64,000 nt of DNA from Clostridiales bacterium (GCA_015058155.1 SVCW01000004.1:1-64000), one strand, 5' to 3'. Shown: positions 55,248 to 63,725, numbered from the stretch's first letter. Program-made: numbers and translations. Notes: a model not told the origin generated them from the sequence alone.

Positions 55248-55724
55248 TTAAAATTCATTATTGTTGACTATCGACACTTCAAGTTCAAGTTGCCATGTCT
55301 CACTACCTCTAGTAATATCGGTAGTTGTTTTTGCTTGTACTGAGCATAGAACTGGATCATCAGGAACATATGTTGTAAAGCCCGTAGAATAGTTAAAGCT
55401 ATTTGCCTGAGGGTATTTATATACAACCTGATTGGTTTCAAAAGAAGCGGTACAAGCATACATTACTTTCTTGTTCTTCAATTGAATTCCTGACTGTTGT
55501 ATATCCCAATTCCCCGATACATTTTTCAACAAATATTGCCATCTTGTACCAGAGGCATTATATGCTCTTCTATCATAGTCAACTTCCAAATAGGCATATA
55601 CATTTTCAAATGCATCACTTGTATCATCTCCGATTGTTGTTTTGCTTTTTCCAAAATATGTAAAATAAACTACTTTAAATGTAATTATATAGTCCCGAAT
55701 TGGAAATAGCACTTTTCTACACAA
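55248..55724 (-). CDS. Hypothetical protein, probably N-terminally truncated
   Basis: 158 residues of beta-strand-rich, Tyr/Asn/Thr-rich sequence resembling its secreted neighbours, but lacking a signal peptide. It begins with a TTG without a good ribosome binding site, and its first residues (CRKVLFPIRDYIITFK) look out of frame. Upstream sequence in the other frames offers no complete secretion signal either, so a 5' deletion or frameshift is likely. Confidence 0.45.
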   Translation of the reverse strand: MCRKVLFPIRDYIITFKVVYFTYFGKSKTTIGDDTSDAFENVYAYLEVDYDRRAYNASGTRWQYLLKNVSGNWDIQQSGIQLKNKKVMYACTASFETNQVVYKYPQANSFNYSTGFTTYVPDDPVLCSVQAKTTTDITRGSETWQLELEVSIVNNNEF

Positions 55725-55773
55725 TACTATTTTTCTCTACGCATCATCACCCGCGATTGTTCGAGTTCTTTTC

Positions 55774-56637
55774 CTATTTCTGTGACAAAGCTATCAGGTA
55801 AAGAATCTCCAGATGCAACGGATAGAAAATGTATCCTACCCATTTCAGGTTAATTTTACTTTCTTTTTCCCTGTTATACAGGAGTATAAACGGCAGTGCA
55901 AACACCATCATCCATTGAGGATGTGCAAACACCCCTCTCTCAACAAATCTCGGATCCATGCCAAAAATATTATCAATAATGGCAAGTATGTGTTCGCAAA
56001 GCATCGTCATGTTATGGTAGTGGCAGAACATATCAAACTTCATAACAAGCTCTGTCGAGAATAGTGCAAACATCATAACCGATACCGTCACCATCACTAT
56101 GCCCAGTTTCCTGTAGTCATTTCTAAAGAAATACATAAATACCCCGAGAATTATGTAAATTATCCCTCCTTCGAGAAGGAATATCGAACAAGTCAATGTC
56201 GCTATCAACTTCAGGAACGTCTCTGGCTTACTAAAGTGAATAATCATTATCGCTAATATCGCAAACGTTATAAGTTGCCAGATTATAAACAGTGCTAGCT
56301 TCAGTTTTGCGTATTTTTTCTTCCGAATGATTCCTTCTAACAATGTTATGACCACAATTATCAACAAAATCGTACGTACGAAATTGTGATAATAATCGCC
56401 CATATAAATCATCACATTAATCCATTCCATTAACAATGTCAGCAAATACAGACGCCAAACATATTTTCTGACACTGCTAGTATAATTAAGCCCGATTGTC
56501 ACAGCACAAAAAATGAACAATGGCGCCGCAATTCTCCCAATCATCAGAAAGAACCTCGGAACATTATAACCAAAAGTATACAAATGCGACATGAACATAG
56601 TCACCATCGCAATGCTCTTAATCATCGTCCCCGACAT
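55774..56637 (-). CDS. TraX-family membrane protein
   Basis: 287-residue polytopic protein with about eight helices, beginning with the TraX signature IKSIAMVTMFMSHLYTFGYN and ending YIFYPLHLEILYLI. TraX from plasmid F acetylates pilin N-termini; chromosomal Bacillota homologues are of unknown role but may acylate surface or secreted proteins. GGAGGAGGTG precedes the ATG. Its position among secreted proteins suggests it acts on one of them. Confidence 0.82.
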   Translation of the reverse strand: MSGTMIKSIAMVTMFMSHLYTFGYNVPRFFLMIGRIAAPLFIFCAVTIGLNYTSSVRKYVWRLYLLTLLMEWINVMIYMGDYYHNFVRTILLIIVVITLLEGIIRKKKYAKLKLALFIIWQLITFAILAIMIIHFSKPETFLKLIATLTCSIFLLEGGIIYIILGVFMYFFRNDYRKLGIVMVTVSVMMFALFSTELVMKFDMFCHYHNMTMLCEHILAIIDNIFGMDPRFVERGVFAHPQWMMVFALPFILLYNREKESKINLKWVGYIFYPLHLEILYLIALSQK

Positions 56638-56665
56638 AAATCTACACCTCCTCCTAATAGCAATT

Positions 56666-56686
56666 ACGGAGAGACAAGCTCTCCGT
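56666..56686 (-). promoter_or_regulatory. Hairpin between secreted-protein gene and TraX gene
   Basis: ACGGAGAG and CTCTCCGT stem, 5-base loop, with no T-run; perhaps an RNA stabiliser or processing site at the operon junction. Confidence 0.5.
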
Positions 56687-56690
56687 AGTA

Positions 56691-57197
56691 TTAGTTAATC
56701 CATCCACTAAAATTGCAAGGTGCGATAAACTTAATATAAATCTTTTCTGATTTAGTTAATCCCGAAACAGTTACATCTGTATTTACTAATCCTGTTGCTA
56801 CAAATTCTTTAATAACTGTATCAGTAAGAAGAGGTCTGTTCTTGTATACTTCACATGTAAGCTCATCATTATATCCATTGTTGTTGTAAACACTAATAGC
56901 ATATGACTTCTGTCCCAAGAACATATAGTCAGTATATAAGCTATTGTATGCTCCCTGACCGCTAAAGCTATACTTGCCATCAAGGTCGCAATCCCATAAG
57001 TCAGACACGCCTGGCTTGCTTGTTCCATACGTCCCAATGCCCGATGATTCTGTTAAATATGCCGGATTCTCTGAAACCCCTACATTCACCTCATCTGCAT
57101 CGGCATATGCCATAAAAGTTGAACCTAATAAGCACACTCCTAAAAGTAATACTAATAATGCTTTTGCTATTCCATTTCTTGAATTAATGTTTGACAT
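56691..57197 (-). CDS. Secreted protein of unknown function
   Basis: 168 residues with a signal peptide (MSNINSRNGIAKALLVL, then a hydrophobic core and AYA cleavage site). The mature part is beta-rich (FSGQGAYNSLYTDYMFLG, YAISVYNNNGYNDELT) with hydrophilic loops. No family recognised. AGGAGA precedes the ATG. It forms an operon with the TraX gene downstream. Confidence 0.65.
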   Translation of the reverse strand: MSNINSRNGIAKALLVLLLGVCLLGSTFMAYADADEVNVGVSENPAYLTESSGIGTYGTSKPGVSDLWDCDLDGKYSFSGQGAYNSLYTDYMFLGQKSYAISVYNNNGYNDELTCEVYKNRPLLTDTVIKEFVATGLVNTDVTVSGLTKSEKIYIKFIAPCNFSGWIN

Positions 57198-57240
57198 TTT
57201 CTTTTCTCCTTCCGTTGTATAGTTGTAACATTTCAGTTGG

Positions 57241-57258
57241 TTAGTAACTACAGAACAT
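57241..57258 (-). other. Six-codon mini-ORF with strong ribosome binding site
   Basis: Minus strand AGGAGGTGA, 5 bases, then ATG TTC TGT AGT TAC TAA (MFCSY). It lies 44 bp before the secreted-protein start, whose own weaker site is AAGGAGA. It could be a leader uORF or coincidence. Confidence 0.35.
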
Positions 57259-57348
57259 CGGACTCACCTCCTATCTAACAATTAGTTTTGTTTGCTAAAA
57301 GTAATATTGAAATGCATTAATCAGTGATGATCAACGTATTTATCCAAA

Positions 57349-58500
57349 TCATTCCATAATTATATTTACAGTCTCACCATGCCACTGCTGATAAGCCTCT
57401 ACTTCAACTTTTTCATCGGAAGCCCATGAACATCCAAATTCCCCACGTCGATATGATAATGTGTTATTACTGTTAAAAGTAGCTGTCGTGGAATTATTAT
57501 ATAAGTACGCAAGTTCAAATATTGCGTCTTTCAAATATAATCCTGAGGTTGCATCGTTTGATTCATCAACAATAGTACTCTGTTTATTAAAGCCAACACC
57601 ACTTCCATTTGACGGAATCTGATTCCATGTTGTGTATCTGTTTTGGAAAAGAATATTATTAAAATTGTTGCCATCTAATATCTGGAAGTTTATATAATTA
57701 CTATTATCAATCCATAACACGAAATACAACTTATCCCCTGGATCTACAGAAATCGTTCCTGTTCCCCAGTTTGTCCAGTAGCCCTGTACAAAAGCCTGCC
57801 ACTTACCATCAAAGTACCCTATTCCTATGTCCTGATAATGATTATCGTAATAAATAGTGTAGAACATATATCCGGCTTCGCCCTGCTGAGCAGTAACGTT
57901 GCAATCTCCTGCATACAGAAAGGTTGTGGTTTTATTAAATCCAAGTGTTGACTTAACCTCGTATCCAATACCACCAGTTTCATAGCTGCTTCTGCTACTT
58001 TTGGGCTCATTCGCAACTGTCATAACTGTTTCAACTCCAACATTAGACGTATTTATCGCATTATCTTCGTCAGTATGTGAAGGTGCATGGCTTGGTACAG
58101 TTACAGAATATGTCATTTCCGTTAGTTCTGCATTCCCAGTTTCCAAATTCACAGCAGCTAGAAATAGCGCCTTAGCCTGATCATCCGAAAAGCCATAGGC
58201 CTCTACTTCCTGCATAGTTCTGTTTAAAACAGCCTTGATTTTTTCGTATGCTTCCGCTTCATTCGGACTAGCAACCCTGTACTTTTCAATTACTTCCTGT
58301 ATAACATCTTTGCCGAGAATATTATTGAAATATGTCAAGCTTTCCGTTGTCTCTAAATCGATGTTCGGCGTAAGTTTTTGCTCAACATTCTGGATATTAC
58401 TTTTCTCAGTTGCATCTTCAGCAAATGCAACGGTTGTACTTCCAAGTGTAGCTACTACTAACGCTACGCATAATACCTTCTTCAATACATTTTTCTTCAT
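57349..58500 (-). CDS. Secreted protein with lectin-like C-terminal domain
   Basis: 383 residues. Signal peptide: MKKNVLKKVLCVALVVATL with AFA cleavage. Residues 30-125 are helical (YFNNILGKDVIQEVIEKYR), followed by a beta-rich domain with GYWTNWGTGTISVDPGDKLYF and NYINFQILDG, suggestive of a concanavalin-like fold and similar to YrpD-like proteins. GGGAGAA precedes the ATG. It follows the 137-residue secreted gene, 19 bp away. Confidence 0.65.
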   Translation of the reverse strand: MKKNVLKKVLCVALVVATLGSTTVAFAEDATEKSNIQNVEQKLTPNIDLETTESLTYFNNILGKDVIQEVIEKYRVASPNEAEAYEKIKAVLNRTMQEVEAYGFSDDQAKALFLAAVNLETGNAELTEMTYSVTVPSHAPSHTDEDNAINTSNVGVETVMTVANEPKSSRSSYETGGIGYEVKSTLGFNKTTTFLYAGDCNVTAQQGEAGYMFYTIYYDNHYQDIGIGYFDGKWQAFVQGYWTNWGTGTISVDPGDKLYFVLWIDNSNYINFQILDGNNFNNILFQNRYTTWNQIPSNGSGVGFNKQSTIVDESNDATSGLYLKDAIFELAYLYNNSTTATFNSNNTLSYRRGEFGCSWASDEKVEVEAYQQWHGETVNIIME

Positions 58501-58519
58501 ATTATTCTCCCTTTGTCAG

Positions 58520-58933
58520 CTAATACACTACGTATCCGGATGATTTATTGATTGTTTCAATCAACGTTCCACTTTTATAGCACTTAAATGTAGCCTTTGC
58601 ATAGTATGATCCTTTGCTGTCGAGTTCTTCTGTAACTGTTTTCTTGAACTTCCCAGCTATGTCGTCATAATATGTGTTAAAGCTTCCTTTGTAGACAGAA
58701 GTGTTCCCCTTATAGAGTTCGATTGTTATGTTTACTCTGTCAAACACACTATCGCTTACTGGTATAAGATTAGCAGTCATCGTTGCATCGCCATTTGAAA
58801 TGTTTAAATTAATAATGGCACTAGTAGTACCAATATAGAGCGGTTCCACTTCTTCATGCTCTGCAGCACATATCATGCTTGTACTTAAAAGCATGATAAG
58901 AATCAATGATAAAACAAATATCCTTTTCTTCAT
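58520..58933 (-). CDS. Small secreted beta-rich protein
   Basis: 137 residues: signal peptide (MKKRIFVLSLILIMLL ending MICAAE) and a single beta-sandwich-like domain (ITIELYKGNTSVYKG, SYYAKATFKCYKSG). No family recognised. GGAGGA precedes the ATG. It heads the secreted-protein operon and is preceded by the same promoter motif as the ECF sigma gene. Confidence 0.65.
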   Translation of the reverse strand: MKKRIFVLSLILIMLLSTSMICAAEHEEVEPLYIGTTSAIINLNISNGDATMTANLIPVSDSVFDRVNITIELYKGNTSVYKGSFNTYYDDIAGKFKKTVTEELDSKGSYYAKATFKCYKSGTLIETINKSSGYVVY

Positions 58934-58958
58934 ATAGAAATCCTCCTTTTGCTTTCTT

Positions 58959-58992
58959 ATACAATAAGACTGCGAAAAGAGGATTTTGCAAA
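58959..58992 (-). promoter_or_regulatory. Probable ECF-sigma promoter of the secreted-protein operon
   Basis: Minus strand TTTGCAA, 13 bases, CAGTCTTATTGTAT. The same two blocks with the same 13-base spacing occur upstream of the sigma gene. Confidence 0.78.
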
Positions 58993-59010
58993 CTCCCTTT
59001 TTAAAAAATT

Positions 59011-59706
59011 TTACTTATTTATTAATTTCATGCTTTCAGCAATCTGAATTGCCACTTCTTCATCAATACTACCTGATAAATGAATCTGAAGAATTGATTC
59101 ATCAGTTCTCCAAACTAATAATACCGAATCATATCTTTCGTCAACAAAGATAAACCCGTCATAATGGTTAATGTCTATACTCCTGTATTCAACACCGTCT
59201 GTATTAAAAGCCATCCCTGCATTTTCTGAATACTGTTCAATCCTGATAACGCAATCATCAAAATCAGAAATAAAGACTAGCAAAGTCACTCCTTCTTTTT
59301 CAGCGGCAACAAGACGGTACCCTTCAGGTAAGTAATCCGGATACCAGTAATCATCCCATCCGTCAAGCAATTCAGCCTCATTCTCATGAAGCAAATGTAC
59401 CGAACCATCTTCTTCATGAGGCACGAACTTTAATACTTTTTCACGATATGCTTCTGATACGGTAAAAGCAAACATATTAAATATTGATAGGCAAACAATT
59501 AGTAATGCCGCAACTCTTTTCAAGCTGTTTCTGTATTTGTTGCGCCGATCTTTTAATATCATTTCATTAATCATTGATTGTGTCTTACGATCGAGTTCCT
59601 CGGGCACTTCAAGTAAATTGTTCTCCATCTCATCTATTTCATTTTCAAACTCTAAGGCTATTTTCTTTGCCATAAGAGTCAAAATTTCTTCTTCGCTATA
59701 TTTCAT
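59011..59706 (-). CDS. Anti-sigma-factor-like protein (DUF4367 type)
   Basis: 231 residues: a cytoplasmic N-terminal part (residues 1-60, KYSEEEILTLMAKKIALEFE), one membrane helix (SLKRVAALLIVCLSIFNMF) and an extracellular domain (YLPEGYRLV, VYFIS-like strands, VAIQIAESMKLI) that resembles DUF4367 of ECF-linked anti-sigma factors. It overlaps the sigma gene by 11 bases. The ATG at 59706 has GGAGGA upstream; a frame 12 codons longer exists but is less likely. Confidence 0.78.
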   Translation of the reverse strand: MKYSEEEILTLMAKKIALEFENEIDEMENNLLEVPEELDRKTQSMINEMILKDRRNKYRNSLKRVAALLIVCLSIFNMFAFTVSEAYREKVLKFVPHEEDGSVHLLHENEAELLDGWDDYWYPDYLPEGYRLVAAEKEGVTLLVFISDFDDCVIRIEQYSENAGMAFNTDGVEYRSIDINHYDGFIFVDERYDSVLLVWRTDESILQIHLSGSIDEEVAIQIAESMKLINK

Positions 59707-60241
59707 CAACACTGTCCTCCGCAATAATGCTATTGATCTCATTCTTCAGCATTCTTCTAATCTTTGTCAGTCGCATTCTCACGAGTGAATCTGATATTCC
59801 AAGGAGTTCCGCAACGTCTGCACTTCTGTTGTTCTCGTAGTATGTAAAGTAAATCAAACTTTTTTCTTCTGGAGTCAACATAGCCATTGCCCTGTTCAGA
59901 GCTATATCTAGAATTTCTTCATGACTATCTTCGTTGCCGACAGCTACGGTATTAAGTTCTATTATTTTACCATACTCTTTTATAGTCGTTTCGCTCTTCA
60001 TAATACCTTTGTAATAGTCTGCAATGGTTGTTCTAACTATTTCTTTAAGGTAAGAATTTATATCTCTTATTCCAGGATTCTGTAGTTTCTTTCTATACTT
60101 GAAAATTCTTTCCCACACTATTTGACTGATATCATTGGCATCTTCGAGATTATTAATTTTACTATTAATCAATTTAAACACCGGTCGTTTCTTCTTCTCG
60201 TATAGTTCATTAAACCATTTATAGTCATTTAGCAAAGCCAT
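59696..60241 (-). CDS. ECF-type RNA polymerase sigma factor
   Basis: 181 residues: sigma region 2 (NLEDANDISQIVWERIFKYR and ISYLKEIVR-like helices) and region 4 (LTPEEKSLIYFTYYENNRSADVAELLGISDSLVRMRLTKIRR). The anti-sigma-like gene overlaps its end, and a TTTGCAA-N13-CAGTCTTATTGTAT motif precedes it, which suggests that the factor transcribes its own gene and the secreted-protein operon. GGGGGG 7 bases before the ATG acts as the ribosome binding site. Confidence 0.87.
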   Translation of the reverse strand: MALLNDYKWFNELYEKKKRPVFKLINSKINNLEDANDISQIVWERIFKYRKKLQNPGIRDINSYLKEIVRTTIADYYKGIMKSETTIKEYGKIIELNTVAVGNEDSHEEILDIALNRAMAMLTPEEKSLIYFTYYENNRSADVAELLGISDSLVRMRLTKIRRMLKNEINSIIAEDSVDEI

Positions 60242-60333
60242 CCAATGCCCCCCCAATTCAAATTTTTTACAATTCTTATTCTAAAATATCATTTTTGGTT
60301 GTACCAATCAAGGGTGAGTTCATAAGTATCTCC

Positions 60334-60367
60334 ATACAATAAGACTGTGCTTTTGCAAAATTGCAAA
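60334..60367 (-). promoter_or_regulatory. Probable autoregulated ECF-sigma promoter
   Basis: Minus strand TTTGCAA, 13 bases, CAGTCTTATTGTAT, about 95 bp before the sigma start. Identical blocks and spacing to the site at 58959-58992. Confidence 0.78.
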
Positions 60368-60444
60368 CGGCAAATCACATTTTTGCAATAATTATTATAA
60401 AAACAGCTTTTGTGACATGTTTCCAAAAAATTTTTAAATGTGTA

Positions 60445-60473
60445 TTGACAAATGCACTTTAGAGGTCTAAACT
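60445..60473 (+). promoter_or_regulatory. Promoter of the Phe-rich leader and ABC transporter
   Basis: TTGACA (60445-60450) and TAAACT (60468-60473), spacing 17 bp. Confidence 0.7.
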
Positions 60474-60550
60474 GTTAACATGTTGTTGTAATAAACAATC
60501 AAAACGTTAATTATTTGTTTTTAATCATTAAATTAAGAAGGATTATCGAA

Positions 60551-60676
60551 ATGGCAGTTCTCTCAAACATGAAAAACAGAGTCTTTACATTCTTCTTTGA
60601 AGCTTGCAACTTTTTTGGAAGCTTCTTTTTCGTGTTTAGCTTTATGTTTAAGAGAAAATTTGTAAATGCCCTTTAG
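60551..60676 (+). CDS. Phenylalanine-rich leader peptide
   Basis: 41 residues, of which 13 are Phe, in runs (FFF, FF, FFF, FSF). AGAAGGA lies 7 bases before the ATG. It sits between a promoter and an intrinsic terminator that ends 65 bp before an aromatic-type ABC transporter operon. This is the arrangement of ribosome-mediated attenuators, in which stalling at Phe codons prevents termination. Alternatives: a short hydrophobic toxin or membrane peptide, since the C-terminus (FMFKRKF) is positively charged. Confidence 0.6.
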   Translation: MAVLSNMKNRVFTFFFEACNFFGSFFFVFSFMFKRKFVNAL

Positions 60677-60714
60677 GATATGACTTAAGATTTTTTAACC
60701 AACATTGTCAGACT

Positions 60715-60745
60715 CGGCTGTATCCCAAGGGATGCAGCCGTTTTT
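60715..60745 (+). terminator. Terminator/attenuator after the leader peptide
   Basis: CGGCTG-ATCCC and GGGAT-CAGCCG form a stem around a 2-base loop, followed by TTTTT. Confidence 0.85.
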
Positions 60746-60809
60746 ATTTTGCCGGAACACCGGCCCAGACTAATTAATAATTTTTTTAAATATCAAAGGA
60801 GAAAAGAAA

Positions 60810-61793
60810 ATGAAAAAGATTATCGCAAGCATTTTAGTATTCGTAATGGTTCTCGGACTCGTAGCCTGTGGAGGCGGCGGAGAAGATACTGACACAGAAA
60901 TGATCAATGTAGGTATCATCCAGCAGCTCCAGCACGGTTCACTCGACGAAGCAAGAGAAGGCTTCATCGCAGGACTTGCAGAAGCAGGTTATGAAGACGG
61001 CGTTAACATCGCTATCAACTACCAGAATGCTTCAAACGAAGTAGCAAACTGCCAGCAGATTTGCGAACTCTTCGCTAACAGCAACATCGACATCGTACTC
61101 GCAATCGCTACAAATGCTGCTCAGGCTGCTGTAAACCAGTTCCAGGATGGAGACACTCCTGTACTCTTCACAGCTGTAACTGATCCTGTATCAGCAGGTC
61201 TTGTTGATTCAAACGAAGCTCCTGGAAAGAACGTAACAGGAACATCAGACATGCCTGTAATCGCTGACCAGATTGCAGTAATCAAGGACGTACTCCCTGA
61301 AGCAAAGACTCTTGCAATCCTCTACACTTCAAGTGAATCAAACTCAGAAATCCAGGCAAACGAAGCTAAGGCTGCTGCTGAAGCTCTCGGAATGGAAGTA
61401 ATCATTTCAACATCATCATCAACAAACGATATCCCACAGGTTATCTCATCAGTAGTAGGACAGGCTGACGCTATCTACATCCCTTCAGACAATGCATTCG
61501 CAGGAGCTATGGCAACTGTAAACGCATCAGCTGTTGAAAACCAGATTCCTGTATTCTGCGCTGTAGAAGCAATGATCGCTGAAGGCGGTATCGCAACAAC
61601 TGCCATCGACTACTACGAACTCGGAAAGCAGACTGCTGCTCAGGCTGTAAGAATTATTGAAGGCGAAGCTGCATCAGAAATCGCTGTTGAAACTCAGAAG
61701 GACTGCGCACTCATCGTTAACGATACTTTCGCTAAGAGCGTAGGCGTAGAAATCCCTGCAGAAATTCTCGACAAGGCAGCAACACTTTACTAA
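60810..61793 (+). CDS. ABC transporter substrate-binding lipoprotein, TrpX-like
   Basis: 327-residue lipoprotein of the ABC_sub_bind family: lipobox LVACGG after an N-terminal signal, then a periplasmic-binding fold with NVGIIQQLQHGSLDEAREGF and VLFTAVTDPVSAGLV. Relatives (TrpX) bind tryptophan or tyrosine in streptococci. The Phe-rich leader peptide upstream points to phenylalanine as a possible substrate. AAAGGAGAAAAG precedes the ATG. First gene of a three-gene transporter operon. Confidence 0.9.
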   Translation: MKKIIASILVFVMVLGLVACGGGGEDTDTEMINVGIIQQLQHGSLDEAREGFIAGLAEAGYEDGVNIAINYQNASNEVANCQQICELFANSNIDIVLAIATNAAQAAVNQFQDGDTPVLFTAVTDPVSAGLVDSNEAPGKNVTGTSDMPVIADQIAVIKDVLPEAKTLAILYTSSESNSEIQANEAKAAAEALGMEVIISTSSSTNDIPQVISSVVGQADAIYIPSDNAFAGAMATVNASAVENQIPVFCAVEAMIAEGGIATTAIDYYELGKQTAAQAVRIIEGEAASEIAVETQKDCALIVNDTFAKSVGVEIPAEILDKAATLY

Positions 61794-61825
61794 TCACAGA
61801 TTAAGTAGTATCATATAAAACATGT

Positions 61826-61856
61826 GGCAGCGCAGGTCTTACGGCCCGCGCTTGCC
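61826..61856 (+). promoter_or_regulatory. Intercistronic hairpin between binding protein and permease
   Basis: GGCAGCGC and GCGCTTGCC form a GC-rich stem with one bulge, without a T-run. It may protect the binding-protein mRNA so that more binding protein than permease is made. Confidence 0.55.
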
Positions 61857-61888
61857 CGTTACTATTCAGAAACTAGAGGTAATTTATT

Positions 61889-62836
61889 TTGACTAACTGG
61901 CTATGGGACATTCAGGGTGGTACAACGCTCGGCCTCATCTGGGGCATCATGGCGCTCGGCCTTTACCTGACATATCGTGTACTTAATTACGCAGACCTTA
62001 CTGTTGACGGAAGCCTTACTCTCGGCGGAGCAATTTCAGCCGTTTGTATTGCATCAGGAATGAATCCGATTCTCGCTATCTGTATCGCTGTAATCGGCGG
62101 TATGATTGCAGGTTTTGTAACAGGTATACTTCACACAAAGCTCGGTATTCCGGACCTTCTCGCAGGAATCCTCACACAGTTCGCACTCTATTCAGTAAAC
62201 CTTCGTATCATGGGTAAGGCAAACTTCGGTCTTCTCAACCAGACTACGCTCTTCACTCAGATCAAGGCTATGGGAGTACCTTCAAGATGGGCAGGATTCA
62301 TCGTTGGTATCGTTCTTGCAATCATCCTTGTAAACATCGTTTACTGCTTCTTCGGTACTGAAATCGGATGTGCTGTACGTGCAACAGGTAATAATCCTCA
62401 GATGGTTAAGGCAATGGGTGCAAACACTAGAACATACATCGTTCTCGGCCTCGTTGTAGGAAACGGACTCGTTGCTATGTCAGGTGCGATTCTTGCTCAA
62501 TATCAGGGATATGCCGACATCAATATGGGCGTAGGTACTATCGTAATCGGACTCGCCGCTATAATGATCGGTGAAGTAATCTTCAGCAAGCGTACATATC
62601 ACCACAGACTTACAGGTGTAATCCTCGGCTCAGTAGTCTACAGAATTATCATCGCATTCGTACTTCGTTTCAGCCTTATGGTAGCTCTCCCAATCAGAAT
62701 TACTACAGACGATATGAAGCTTATCACAGCAATCATCGTTGTAATCGCGCTCGTATCACCTAAGATCAAGGCTGAAATGCACACACGTCACCTTAAGCTT
62801 GAAATTGCGGAAGATGAAGAAGAGGAGGTGCTCTAA
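61889..62836 (+). CDS. ABC transporter permease, TrpY-like
   Basis: 315-residue permease of the branched-chain/ABC-2-like type in TrpXYZ systems with eight or more membrane segments (LGLIWGIMALGLYLTYRVL, then TVDGSLTLGGAISAVCI and QYQGYADINMGVGTIVIGLAAIMIGEV). The start is TTG with AGAGGT upstream. It overlaps no gene but is only 1 base from the ATPase gene. Confidence 0.88.
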   Translation: MTNWLWDIQGGTTLGLIWGIMALGLYLTYRVLNYADLTVDGSLTLGGAISAVCIASGMNPILAICIAVIGGMIAGFVTGILHTKLGIPDLLAGILTQFALYSVNLRIMGKANFGLLNQTTLFTQIKAMGVPSRWAGFIVGIVLAIILVNIVYCFFGTEIGCAVRATGNNPQMVKAMGANTRTYIVLGLVVGNGLVAMSGAILAQYQGYADINMGVGTIVIGLAAIMIGEVIFSKRTYHHRLTGVILGSVVYRIIIAFVLRFSLMVALPIRITTDDMKLITAIIVVIALVSPKIKAEMHTRHLKLEIAEDEEEEVL

Positions 62837-62837
62837 G

Positions 62838-63635
62838 ATGCTTGATATCAAACACGTATACAAATCATTCAACATCGGCACAGCCGTTCAGAAGGACGCT
62901 TTAAAGAACCTCAACCTTCACCTCGACCCCGGCGATTTCGTTACTGTAATCGGCGGAAACGGCGCAGGAAAGTCGACAATGCTCAACGCAATCGCAGGCG
63001 TATGGGGCGTAGAAAAGGGTCACATCATAATAGACGGAAAAGACGTTACAAGAGACCCTGAACACAAAAGAGCAGCATACATCGGAAGAGTATTCCAGGA
63101 TCCGCTCCTCGGAACAGCCGGTGATATGTGGATAGAAGAAAATCTCGCTTTCGCTCTTCGTCGAGGCAAGACAAGAAGCTTCAGATGGGGCATCAGCAAT
63201 AAGGAAAGAGCCCAGTTCAGAGAACTCCTCAAAACTCTCGATCTCGGCCTCGAAGACAGACTTGCTTCAAAGGTAGGTCTTCTCTCAGGTGGTCAGCGTC
63301 AGGCGCTCACGCTCCTTATGGCAACAATCAGAAAACCACAGCTTCTTCTCCTTGATGAACATACAGCAGCTCTTGACCCTAAGACAGCTGCAAAAGTGCT
63401 ATCAATAACTGACCGTATCGTTACAGAAAACAACCTCACAACAATCATGATTACACACAACATGAACGATGCCATCACACACGGCAACCGTCTCATCATG
63501 ATGAACGACGGTCACATCATCTACGATGTCTCAGGTGAAGAAAAGAAAAACCTCAAGGTTTCAGACCTTCTTGTCAAGTTCGAAGAGGCAAGCGGAAGCC
63601 AGTTTGCAAATGACCGTATGATGCTTACAAGATAA
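62838..63635 (+). CDS. ABC transporter ATPase, TrpZ-like
   Basis: 265-residue ATP-binding protein. Walker A: GGNGAGKST; signature: LSGGQRQALT; Walker B: LLLDEHTAALDP; H-loop: MITHNM. The ATG at 62838 directly follows the permease stop, with GAGGAGG 9 bases upstream. Completes the importer. Confidence 0.92.
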   Translation: MLDIKHVYKSFNIGTAVQKDALKNLNLHLDPGDFVTVIGGNGAGKSTMLNAIAGVWGVEKGHIIIDGKDVTRDPEHKRAAYIGRVFQDPLLGTAGDMWIEENLAFALRRGKTRSFRWGISNKERAQFRELLKTLDLGLEDRLASKVGLLSGGQRQALTLLMATIRKPQLLLLDEHTAALDPKTAAKVLSITDRIVTENNLTTIMITHNMNDAITHGNRLIMMNDGHIIYDVSGEEKKNLKVSDLLVKFEEASGSQFANDRMMLTR

Positions 63636-63695
63636 CATCCGTCCAATAAATACGGTACTTTCTCTTATTTACACGTCATAGAGAAGTATATATGA

Positions 63696-63725
63696 AAACC
63701 CGTTTCCACGAAGCGGGTTTTTTTC
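63696..63725 (+). terminator. Terminator of the ABC transporter operon
   Basis: AACCCG-TTC and GAA-GCGGGTT stem followed by TTTTTTT. Confidence 0.85.
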
